64,000 nt of DNA from Litoditis marina (lineage: Eukaryota > Nematoda > Chromadorea > Rhabditida > Rhabditidae), in contig OZ038439.1 in NCBI GenBank assembly GCA_964036275.1, forward strand, positions 7,539,169 through 7,603,168, in the 5' to 3' direction. A program made the translations under genes and the position numbers. Below, piece after piece: positions 51,071-61,292 of the stretch (the first letter of the stretch is position 1; the number at the start of each line of letters is the position of its first letter). The notes under the pieces are model-generated. The model did not search any database, was not told the DNA's origin, and saw only the letters and a program-made list of their open reading frames with translations.

Positions 51071-51909
51071 TACCCCTCTACAGTAATGATATCGCACTTC
51101 CATCTCAAATTTTGGGACGTTTGGGTTTTTGGCTTTGTTTGGTCTCTAGCTTCACTTTTGCAAAATCTAGAAGTTCAAAACCAAAAAAGTGAATTATTAG
51201 AAAAGGGATCCTGTAAATTTGACAGTTAGTTCAATGTAGAAGTTATAAATTAAAAAAACGAGGTATAGTGTATAGAGCATACGTACTTTAAGCTTTTTAC
51301 CTTATTAGTCACTGCTTAAGACATGTCTATTGAAAAGATGAAAATTTAGTGTCTGATGAATCTCTAATCTGTTATTTCTCTTCATGAAATGTCATGATGT
51401 TTCATTTCTTACCTTTTTTCAATACCATTCATTGTTAAAAGTACATTGGGGTTTGATGCTTATTTTTCTGTCTGTAGGGGTATCAACTCATAGCTGACAT
51501 TTTCATTCCGTGAGCAATCCGAACCGTGAATTGATGGAGATTTGTTTGAAATGTTTTCTATTGTTCAATCTTTTTATGAATTTTATTGAACACAGGTACA
51601 ACAACAAACATTAATCGACCAGAAAACTACTTTTCTAGATTCGCGTAGGTAGTTTCAAATTGACCCCACGTAAAAAAGCAAACTGAAACCACGTAAAAAC
51701 GAGTTATCTCCTTAAGAAGAGAATGAGACCCTTGAAATATTTCCCTAATACCTTAAAATCTCTTTAGAGAATAAACGCCTTAACACCTTAGAACAACAAA
51801 CAAACCGCAGTTCTGTCCCTAACCTCGTACCTTTCTTTAACATTCAAATACTTCCCAATTTAGACCAAGTTGAAACTACAGCACAAACACACAGTGCGTG
51901 TCAAATTTA

Positions 51910-52081
51910 TAAAATAGCCGCCTCATGTGAGACTCGAACCGGGCTCAAAAGGCGCGAACGCTAACCGCTACACCAACTGGGCTTGTACGAGCAGCGCGGA
52001 CGAATTGAGTATATGTGTTCTAACACAGCGCAAAGTGAGATATACAGTACACCCCCCGTCTTTCGGTAAGCGACGACTATA
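51910..52081 (-). mobile_element. tRNA-derived SINE, copy 3
   Basis: The minus strand starts ATAGTCGTCGCTTACCGAAA, has AGATTTC-like ATATCTCACTTTGCGCTGTG, then AGTTGGTGTAGCGGTTAGCG and CCCGGTTCGAGTCTCACATG. A- and B-box-like segments are intact, but the tRNA body differs from copies 1 and 2, so a different tRNA may have been used. Confidence 0.65.
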
Positions 52082-52299
52082 CGCAAGTTCCGAAACTACA
52101 GAATGAATGTAAAGGTCCCTTCCATAGTCTTTGTCTTTGATCTACCCCCGAGGCTAGTTCCATATTCCATTTGCACAATTATGCCCCGCCCCTTCCATGG
52201 AATATCCGCCCCTTTGCCGTGTGCTGAGCCAATATACTTCATGGTTCATTAATAGCTTGATCCTACCAGGGATTACTTAGGAGAATGAGTTTCGGAAAA

Positions 52300-53400
52300 G
52301 TTTGCAGTTTGATCTAATTTCTCAGAGAGTCATACTTTCAATATTGAAGTTTTTGTTGTTTGGTCCGATTTCCTCAAAAAATCATATTTTCTAAAAATAA
52401 GTTTGTAGTTTGGTCCCTTTTACTCACGAAGTCGTAGGACCATTCAAAGAGGGTCTGTATAAAATTCTGCTGTGTTTTTAGTTTGATCTCAATGTTCTCC
52501 AGTTGTAATCAGATAACTGTGTATGCGGATCAAAGTACAACGAAGTTATTGCCACCTTCTATACATTACATTGTGAAAGTGGACATATATCTAAATAAAA
52601 CTCTCACGGAGATTGGTAACCATAGGAAATTCTACAAATTAGTGCATAGTTCACACAACGCGTTATGAACAAAGTTCACATGTCGTATGTGTACTAACAA
52701 TTTTCTTGGTTTCAAACCGGTATTATAGAATAATATACACGTTGAACGTTCATACCTTATTCCCGAAGCAAATACATGTTTTCATTGCTCCAATGTTTGG
52801 TAACGGATTTTGAGTGTCTCTGACACACACTAGTTTCTTTGTACTTTGTAGTCTGATCAACGCCCCCTTCTGTGTTGTTGCTTTCATTTGGGATTCGTTT
52901 TGGCATAGAATCTTGGAATAACTTAGTTAGTTAGTCTTGCTACTTTCTGTTCTGTAATTATTGCGCAATAAACTTTGTATTACTACTACTATATTTATTA
53001 AACGTGCGAACTTCCTGAAACGTGTGAAAACAAATTCAGTCTTAGTTTTCACGGATGCGATAAATCGTAGGCTTGTAAGATTATGCATTATTGACCAAAT
53101 TATCCATGTATAACACTTGATATCTATCTACATGTGTGGTTATACATTTCTGTGTTTGTAGTTCTATCCCGCTCGTAACTTGCGAAGAAAAATAAGTTCT
53201 CTATTTTCAGTTCCCAGATTTTTGATTTCTCTTCTCTAAATTACAAGTAGAAGAAGTACAAAGTGACATGGCACAGTTAATTGCTGGAACATCTCTTCAT
53301 TTTTAAGTTAATTGTAATGTATCTACATTTGATCAGTACAACAACCAATGCTCAGAAACTAAACTCTTACCTGGAGTTTGTAGAACCCTCACACTCTTCA
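52300..53400. other. Interval with GTAGTTTGATC repeat halves and no gene
   Basis: GCAGTTTGATC (52306), GTAGTTTGGTCC (52406), TAGTTTGATCTC (52478) and GTAGTCTGATCA (52849) mark short repeat units, partly interleaved. No exon recognised. Confidence 0.4.
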
Positions 53401-53411
53401 CGATTGTTAAC

Positions 53412-53790
53412 CTGAGTAGGTATGCTGGAACATCCCGGCATCGGTACCCCATTCTGCGTCTCTCGCTTTGCGCACTATTTCGCGACACTTGTATAGTCTT
53501 TTCCATTCCTACTGAGACTCCTACAGTAGGATTCTGAAAATTCTACTTTTGATCGGAGAACTTCAGGATGTTCGTACCTTCTTCTCGTTCTCAGGTAGAG
53601 TAAATATACGAGAGCTTTTTCCATGAACTTTATTTTCAGCTTCACAACAGCCTTCGAAAAGTATGTAAGATTACTGTAGGAGTCTCAGTAGGAATGGTGC
53701 GAACTATAGCATGACGGGATGTGAAAACAGAGAAATAGCGTATGTTTGAGGAGACGCAGGATGGGAAGGAGAGGTCGGAGTATTCATGAA
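53412..53790. mobile_element. GAACATCCCGGC-ended element, copy 4, split by a TATAGT-ended element
   Basis: Left arm 53412-53491 (GGTATGCTGGAACATCCCGG, TCTGCGTCTCTCGCTTTGCG) and right arm 53710-53790 (GAGAAATAGCGTATGTTTGA, GAGACGCAGGATGGGA) are parted by the insertion at 53492-53709. Confidence 0.75.
53492..53709. mobile_element. TATAGT-ended inverted-repeat element, copy 2, nested
   Basis: TATAGTCTTTTCCATTCCTA ... TAGGAATGGTGCGAACTATAG, the same ends as 24837-25076. It sits inside another element, so this family moved later than its host. Confidence 0.8.
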
Positions 53791-53799
53791 TAAAACGTA

Positions 53800-56180
53800 A
53801 GGAATGGCCACATATTTTTCAGGCGAATAGCGCCGCGTTCGGAAAAATACAAGACTCTGACTTCTGTTTTGAGATTCCTTTGAAAGTTTCAGCTTCTCAG
53901 TTTTTTCTTAGGGAAAATGCAGAATCTGTTTTTAAAACAAGTTGTCTTGAGTGTGAAATACTGAAGTTCTGATTTTCTGGTCTACCCTCGTGGAATCTAA
54001 ATTGTTATGCTTTTTCCCTTGAATATTTGTCTTTCAGTTTCTCTCTAGCGATCCTAATTAGTTTCATTTCTTTCGCTTAATTGGCCTGCCATGATAATAT
54101 TCCGTTTCAATTTTCATGTTTTGGTCATTCAACCGCGAAATTGGAAGAGAAGAAAAAGTTCTACGTCACAACACTGTGAAAATTCGTTTTCCGAGAATAC
54201 GGAACCGATTTCGATGTGTAGTTTGGTCTCATGCACACTTTTGAATCACGACCGGTATACAGCGGCGTCAAACCATAGACACAGAAGAATTGAACAACTT
54301 GAAAAGTTTCGGCCCCCTTTCTGAACGAATCCGAGAGGTTCTCTCAAGAAACACAGGGAAATATATAGTTTTTCATGTACAAGTTGTTTGATACTATCAT
54401 CTAAATGTTTGCGGAATGTGATAGTTCAAACTACAATTTAAACTTGGTGAAACCTCATAGACAATATTTCAGGACTAGCGAGCTAGAATACCGGTACTTG
54501 CGCGCTAGAACACCGCAATGACCGATTTGACACATAGGTTGTCGCGCTATTCTTGGGCGCAAGTACCGATATTGTTCGGCGCAACTAGCGCTTTCATCGG
54601 GCGGTAGTACCGCTTTTTGGAATACAGCCATGCGAAAATTTGCTCGCTACCGAAATTTTATTCATTTATCAAAAAATATTGAAATACAATCACATTTATT
54701 CGCACGTTTCCATATAATACAAACATGTATACAAAAAGAACCATAAACTTGAAAATCAAGTTAAAAACATAGCACAACTATAACTAAAAAGACTCGTAGA
54801 CTCATAACGTAAAGAGAAAGTGAATCACTATTAACATGATGGACGGAACGAAAAATCGACATTTACATTACCTGATCTACAGAAAAGAGATAATATGTGA
54901 ATGGATGATACAATAATCAAGAAAACATCCTCGATGGGATTATGTCTATGTTCTAATACTAAAAGTTAAACAGTTAGATTAAATCGACCAAACGACCTAC
55001 AACCAATTGTAGTCTAAATATTTTATTCACCTCTTTTTCTAATGACTCCACGGCAGCTTAGAACGTGCAGCCATCCTTTTCAATTATAAAACTGACAGGT
55101 ATGGGGACGAACATTTTGCTCTGTTTTGGAAATACTTCAAACTACTGAAGATCAAACTACAACGTAGTGGGGGGGGGGGGGAGGGTGACATGTACAAATG
55201 TAAATGAACTCCGTTTTACACATACATGATCCATTACAGTGATAATTCACAAACCAAATCTAACATATAAGTTTAACCACATACCCTGAAGCTGACCTGA
55301 GACATGGTGAACTTCCTGTCGATCATCATGAGTATTGGTCTGAAATTTACACTTATACACTTACATTTCTTTCAAAGTGTTGCATAATAATTATGAAAGT
55401 GTAATAAATAGCTCTAAAAATACAAAACTTAAACAGATCAAAACTCATTCTATCTCGAACCGAGCACACGAAAAGAAGATTCTGAACCAATCTATCAATT
55501 TTACTAACGTTTAAAGTAACCACCCACAAAATAAGAGAAAAAATAATTAAGAGAACACCCGACCGACGAGCGGTTGCGCAGACGAGAAGTGGAGGGCGGT
55601 TTGAAAACAATTTTTCATCAATCAATAACATATCCGGCGGTACTTGCGCTCGCAGGGCCCCCTGCCCGGCGGGTTATTCCAGTGAGCAAGTACCGGTATT
55701 GTCGCGCGCAAGTACCGATTTTTGCTATTGTCCCGCGATACTACCGACTCATTGCCTGAGCTTAAAGTCAAGCATGGTATGCAGAAACGGAACGTAATTC
55801 CTGTACTGTCCGATCGGATCAAACTCACAGACAAAACTACAATTTGAAGATGTTCAACCCCTAAATAGGAGGAGGGCCTATTTGATGTCATACTATTTCT
55901 GGGGCAACATTTCGGATTAGTTCGAAGTCCCTGAAGATGGATTTGTTATTTACGAGACGAGAAGTTTCTAATTTGAAACTAGTTCAGCGACCAAATTACA
56001 TCGGCATCAAAATGGTTCAATCAGTCCAACAAACGTTTACTTTTGTTTCATTCAATTCCTGACCACTATCGTAGAGCGAACAACTGATGTGAATTTACGT
56101 TTAATCCCCAACCAAACTAAAAACTTCAAAAATGTACAGCGAGTGAATACGATTCTCTGTTTGACTTTGCTATGGAGTTA
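53800..56180. other. Interval without recognised genes
   Basis: Contains GCAAGTACCG(G/A)TATTG(T/C)C-type direct and inverted motifs at 54490-54620 and again at 55630-55735, suggesting another diverged inverted-repeat element, and a poly-G run near 55172. A minus-strand stretch at 55290-55333 is bounded by TTTCAG and GTATGT but did not join any neighbour in frame. Confidence 0.35.
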
Positions 56181-56194
56181 TAGTGGGTACCAAT

Positions 56195-56376
56195 TTTGAA
56201 AATCTCTCGTCTCTCGCCGGAATCGAACCTGCGAGCAAAATATTCGTAGCAGGGCGCTAACCACTGCGCTCTTAGTGCACATAACCGCAATTTTCAGAAG
56301 CGAAGACAACTGTGCGTACACAGCGAAAAGTAAGATTTACAGTACCCTTCCGCCTTTCCGTTGGCGACGACTATAG
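56195..56376 (-). mobile_element. tRNA-derived SINE, copy 2
   Basis: The minus strand starts CTATAGTCGTCGCCAACGGA, then TACTGTAAATCTTACTTTTC, then AGAGCGCAGTGGTTAGCGCC and GCAGGTTCGATTCCGGCGAG. The D-arm-like GCGCAGTGGTTAGCGC is a perfect small hairpin. Confidence 0.7.
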
Positions 56377-56589
56377 CTAGTTTTTGTATCTATCCTCTAT
56401 TCAGAAATTAAACTACACACAATTACAAGTTAGTTCGTAGAACCAGAAGTAATGCTATAATATGAAACTTTTTGTGGCTGAAAATTCTCATGATTCAAAT
56501 TTGGCCACGTCTCAATTCACATGACTAAGTTATTCCACTTCCTAATGGTGGAGAAGTTGTTTGCAAACGGGGAGAAAATAGAGGGTTTT

Positions 56590-56604
56590 ATCTCTCTCTC
56601 TCTC

Positions 56605-56667
<63 letters not shown>

Positions 56668-56910
56668 CTCTCAGTCTATCTCTCTCGTTATTTTTCTCTC
56701 CCCTTGTCTGTCTTCCTCTCTTATTCTTCCTTTCTCTCTCTTCACTTTATCTCTTTCTCTCGCCGCTCTCTCTTTCCCTTTTCTCTCTTAATCTCTCGCA
56801 GTTTATCTCTTTTTCGTTATCCATATTTTCATTTCTCGTTCTCTCTTTATCTTTCTCTCTCTCTCTTCCTCTCTCTTCCTTTCTCTGTCTATCTCTTTCA
56901 GCACACCCAG
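56590..56910. repeat. (CT)n microsatellite and pyrimidine tract
   Basis: CT dinucleotides nearly pure from 56621 to 56661, then interrupted pyrimidines. Confidence 0.95.
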
Positions 56911-57705
56911 TTCTTTTATATTTATAACTCATGAGGATTCTTTTCAAATGAAGTTTACGATTGGTGGAAAAATATCTCCCGATTGTGGTACATTTCATAA
57001 ATAAGGAATGATTTTCGTGCGTCACGAATTTTAGAAAAACTTAGGCTTTGACCAAAAATTTCATCCTACGATTCTCTAAACGAAACCATGTAAAACCAAT
57101 AAGTTGTTCTTGTGATAAATATTTTCCAAACTCTTTATAACAAATAATCAAATTACGCAACTTATTTCACGTGTTAGTTTGCCTAGAACAAGTTTTGGAA
57201 ACTTTGCATCTTTATAAGTTACAGAAATGTCAGTGCAAAAAAAAGTTTGCCTTTTATGTTCGACATTTGAGAAAAACTAGTCGATATAGTTTTCTTAGAC
57301 ATAACAATTTGCATGAAAAACCTTGGTAGTTTCCTAATTGATTAGATGAAAAAGTGAGTCGTATTGCGTGCAATTTCCGATTCGTCTGCCAAGTTGTCAC
57401 TTGCTAGGAACACTCTTCTGCTAGTGCTAATGTTACTCGGAAAACTACTTGTTTTCACTTTTATCGCTTACTTCTGCAGATTTGGGTGATTTGGATTTGT
57501 GATTTTCCACATTAGAATCGTAATTCTAGTTTTTATTGTTCATTCTAGGGTCTTTTAGGTTAGGGTTTTCGAGGGTTATTTCCCAGAGCCGACCAATAAG
57601 GTACATGTTGTTCAATCCAGCTGTATTTGTTGTTGGATTGTATGTTAAGGCGTGCGTTTAGTTCAAACTACTACTTATCTCAGGAATTCCCTTCCGAAAT
57701 TTCGG

Positions 57706-57833
57706 TTAAAGTAGGACGATTATGTGGTCCATTCGCAATGATTTAGTCCTTTAAACTGCAATACATTTTTCAATTACAGTTCAAAGGACCGTTGACACGG
57801 GATTGGTTCACATAATCGTCCTTCTTCAATTAA
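57706..57833. mobile_element. TTAA-flanked palindromic element, copy 3
   Basis: TTAAAGTAGGACGATTATGT ... CACATAATCGTCCTTCTTCA. The interior is in the opposite orientation relative to copy 1 (TTGACACGGGATTGGTTCA lies on the right). Confidence 0.8.
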
Positions 57834-58035
57834 AACTTCCAATTTTCAAGTTGGTTGCACCTATTCAATTGTGGCTTCCTAGTAGTGGTTTCCACCTGAA
57901 TAAGCCTGGATTGGCAACATTCCAAACCTTTTTATATTTTGCGAGAAGTGAAAAGGTAGTTTGAAAGATTATCATATTACGAAGCATGGTTGGATTTTTT
58001 GAACCAGGATAATTGTCTCAGACGTGTCTTTTTAG

Positions 58036-58206
58036 AACGAACGCGAAAAGCGTGAAGCAAAGTGGAATCTAATCAAGAGTGAAATACTTGAAAAGATGGG
58101 AGTTGAAGCGTGTTTGAACCATATACGTACTACAGCCCCTAAAACTTGTCATTTTGTCAAGATCACAAAAGATCAGTATTCTGTTACCTCTGAGTACGTA
58201 TGCTAG
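58036..58206 (+). other. Exon-like open stretch of unknown identity
   Basis: Begins directly after an acceptor-like GTCTTTTTAG and stays open for 56 codons. The amino-acid make-up is protein-like (NEREKREAKWNLIKSEILEK, then MGVEACLNHIRTTAPKTCHF). It runs into the end of an inverted-repeat element at 58192. No family recognised; chance opening is quite possible. Confidence 0.2.
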
Positions 58207-58363
58207 AAGACCCCTGCCCCTTCCTCCCATTCTGCGTCTCTCGTTCTGCTTCACTATTTCTCGTCTCTCACATTCCGACGGGATGCAAGAGCGGAGAAAT
58301 AGCGTGTGTTTGAAGAGACGCAGAATGGGATGAAGGGGCCGGGATCTTATAGCATACGTACTC
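58192..58363. mobile_element. GAACATCCCGGC-ended element, copy 5
   Basis: GAGTACGTATGCTAGAAGAC and the mirror CTTATAGCATACGTACTC mark the full ends; arms pair over TCCCATTCTGCGTCTCTCG and most of their length. The most complete copy. Confidence 0.8.
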
Positions 58364-58387
58364 TGACTTATTAACTGTATTACATAC

Positions 58388-59355
58388 CCTTTATGAGCGC
58401 TCTCTGGGCCAATTCTTCAATCAGTTTTGATAACCCGACCTTCTCTGTTGACCTGCTCATCTGACGGACAGGAGAATCATTTTCCGAACAGGAAAATATT
58501 CGTGTGGTAAGTTGGTAACCGTTCTTTATTTAAAAAAGATCGGAACACAACTTGAGCAGAGTTTTTGTTTCGGGCTGCTTTTAACTGTATTGAGATCAGA
58601 GAGCACAAATAACTCGTATATTAATTTGATCAGTTCACGTGACATTCATATGACAATGCCGCGCGACACGCAACGCGTCCAATCGAAAGTAGGATACAAC
58701 AGTTTTGCGAAAAATCGTGTTGCTCTCCGGCCTCCTTTGAGGTTACCAACGTGTATCATTACAATGAAACTTGAGAAGCGTTACCAGAAAAACGATTTGA
58801 TTTACGTAAAGTATATACTTTTTCCTCATTGAGCTATATCAAACTATAGTTCATTGCGCAATTTGTAGCCGTACTGGGAAGCCCATTGTGGGTGATAATG
58901 TCATTATTGTGTGAGCCTAGAATAATAGAGAATGGCCTAATCTCTCATTAGCCATCCTTGCACGAGACCTCGCGCAGGCTTGTCTTTGAACTTTGAACTT
59001 GATAATCTACCAATATGCTTCTGGTAATCGCTAATGTAGAAAATGACCAAGTATTTCTTGTTATAATCAACCGAATGGCAATGTGTTTCGAATGTAGTTG
59101 TTGATGTCGAGCTCAAAAAATGTCCCACAAGCTAATGTTTGGGTCGAGTCGAACTCGTAGAGTCCATTTTTGTCCAAATGCAACAACACTACATTTTGAA
59201 CTAGATTTGTTTCGGAATTTTCGGAGATAAACCATTCGAATAGCACTAGAAAGTGTATAAACCTTCTCTTTCAGCTGTAACTGCGATTCTGTTAGCCCTG
59301 AAAGTTCGGCTGACGCCATTATCTCGGAGAATTCAAGGCTAACCATATTAGACAC
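58388..59355 (-). CDS. Candidate small gene, two exons of unknown function
   Basis: Two minus-strand pieces join in frame: 59355-59263 (or from the inner ATG at 59319) ending in AAG|GTTTAT, and 58460-58388 after CTGTCCGTCAG, ending in a good donor (G|GTATGT). The joined peptide runs MASAELSGLTESQLQLKEK then MSRSTEKVGLSKLIEELAQR and ALIK, helical and charged. Its composition looks like real protein, and the region is less repeat-filled than its surroundings. No third exon could be joined; candidates farther left failed on frame. I do not recognise the family, so no function is given. It could also be a non-coding stretch with fortuitous splice signals. Confidence 0.25.
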
Positions 59356-60695
59356 CAGATTAAATCCCGAAAGTCAGGAATATTCTCGAAAATCAGTTTC
59401 GAAGTTTCAAAATTTCACTGTGAAGAGCTCGTATACGCTCGTGTATAACACAATAGCAGACATAGTTACTTCTGCACGCAACGTTGACAACGTGTGCAGT
59501 CATCGCACATGAAAGTGGGCGGGGCTTGGGGGGGGTTGGAAACATGGATACGTAATTAAGATGCACAGTTTATCCTCCCCTCCAGAATAGTTATATTATA
59601 TTGCAGTCGTACATTACCGATTACAGTACACAATCAAACGTGCTAACGATAGTTTCAGAACGAACTATACACCTTCTCAAAGCGAGCCTATATTCTGAAT
59701 GTGTTCCTATCTGGTTTCCAACAACCCGTTATTTGATTCTTTTTTTTGTTGATTCAAAACAGCATAAACATAGTATACAGGAAAGATTATTAGATCCAGG
59801 ATATGTGCAAAGCTCGCAACTGTCTGGGGGAAAAAGGCTAGAAAAAGTGTAGCCCACGGGCATCGAACTGAACCAGTTATTCTCCAATTTAGCATGATTA
59901 TATTGATACTATCACTTTCTCCCATTGATATTAGCTTAAATAGAATAGAATAGAATAGATTTCATGTTCAAATAACATGTTTAAGTCAATAAAATGTCCA
60001 ATTTAGTGTGAATTAGAAGTCCTATTCCTTGCTTCATCTGTTTTTCTGCGTGAATTGACTAGATATTATCTGGTTGTGACAGATTACTTAGTATAGTCAA
60101 TAAACGTCCATTTTCCACTTAGCAATCAACTCAAAACTAAAGATATTTGACAGTGACTGTCAGCTTCAAATTGACGTTCAGCTTTCAGAAATAGTTTTTG
60201 ACTAGTTTATTCCAGCTTGTTTAATTTCTATCATTCATCCAATTTATACTTTCTCTCGTTTGTTTGGCTTTTCGTTGACTTTTCTGTTACTCAAAATTTT
60301 CATTTTTCCAGAAAACTCGATGAATCGCAGTACTGAGTTGGTGCCACTGCGGGTGAGTCAAAATTTGTAAACTTGATTTCTCGTTTTGGTGGTAGAGAGT
60401 ATTTCTAATCTGCCAATGATGTCAATCAGCATCATGATCCTAGAATTTGCGGTTTTCCTATTTCATAGTAAATCCACATCTTAGAATTAGCCTCATGTCA
60501 TTTTTAGACATTTTGAGAATAAATTTTAGTGAACACTTTCTTCCTTACTTCATGATGATAAGCTCTATGAAAGCTGAGTGAATTCTTCATTCAACCGTGT
60601 TTTGGTCACCGGCGACAGTTGACTACTAGCCGGCTACCTCTTTCAAACCTATCCAATCTCCAGAAAAACGCTGATAGAAATGTTTAGATTTTATT

Positions 60696-60820
60696 TTAAA
60701 GCAGGACGATTCTGTGGACCAATCCCGTGTCAACAGTCCTTTGAACTGCAATTGAAAAATGTATTACAGTTTAAAGGACTGAAGCGTTCAGCTCGGACCA
60801 CATAATCGTTCTTCTTCAAC
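60696..60820. mobile_element. TTAA-flanked palindromic element, copy 4
   Basis: TTAAAGCAGGACGATTCTGT ... CACATAATCGTTCTTCTTCA; same interior as copy 1 (CCAATCCCGTGTCAACAG). Confidence 0.8.
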
Positions 60821-61261
60821 TGTTTCGCTACTATTCGGGAAGCTTCCCATTCACTTAGGTGTATCTTTTCTGGGTTGAATAACAAAACCGTAAAGTGTAC
60901 TCCCCTCAAGTCATGGAAATGATCTTTGCTCTCTACGTAGTAATTCCATTTTTCTGCCCCTCAAAAGATGGCCAAAATGATGCCAATTATGTGTCATTTG
61001 CTTATATTCCCTCGTGCAAATATGACGTAATTCTTCACATTTTACCCTGTTTTTGGGTGAATTTCTCTTCTTAAGTCCTTTTTTTCAGTTTAGCTATGTT
61101 AGGTTTACCAACCTGAATAGGTCTGTTAGAACATCCCGCCAGTTTCATCCAGCCTGCGTCTCTAGACACTATTTTGCGCGTTAGGGTCCAAAAGTAGGAG
61201 AGGGGGGGGGTTAAACTACAACGGTGGGGGGGAATAGTATAAACTTTCCGTTTCTCATAAT

Positions 61262-61274
61262 TTCCACTTTTCAG
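61262..61274 (+). other. Probable spliced-leader trans-splice acceptor of the receptor gene
   Basis: TTCCACTTTTCAG lies 18 bases before the receptor start codon, and upstream sequence is repeat rather than coding. Confidence 0.45.
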
Positions 61275-61292
61275 CCATTTTTCAACATTTCG

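Noticed and set aside
55290..55345. Minus-strand segment bounded by TTTCAG and GTATGT as a third exon of the 58-59 kb candidate
   Set aside because: The required reading phase meets a stop codon after four codons.
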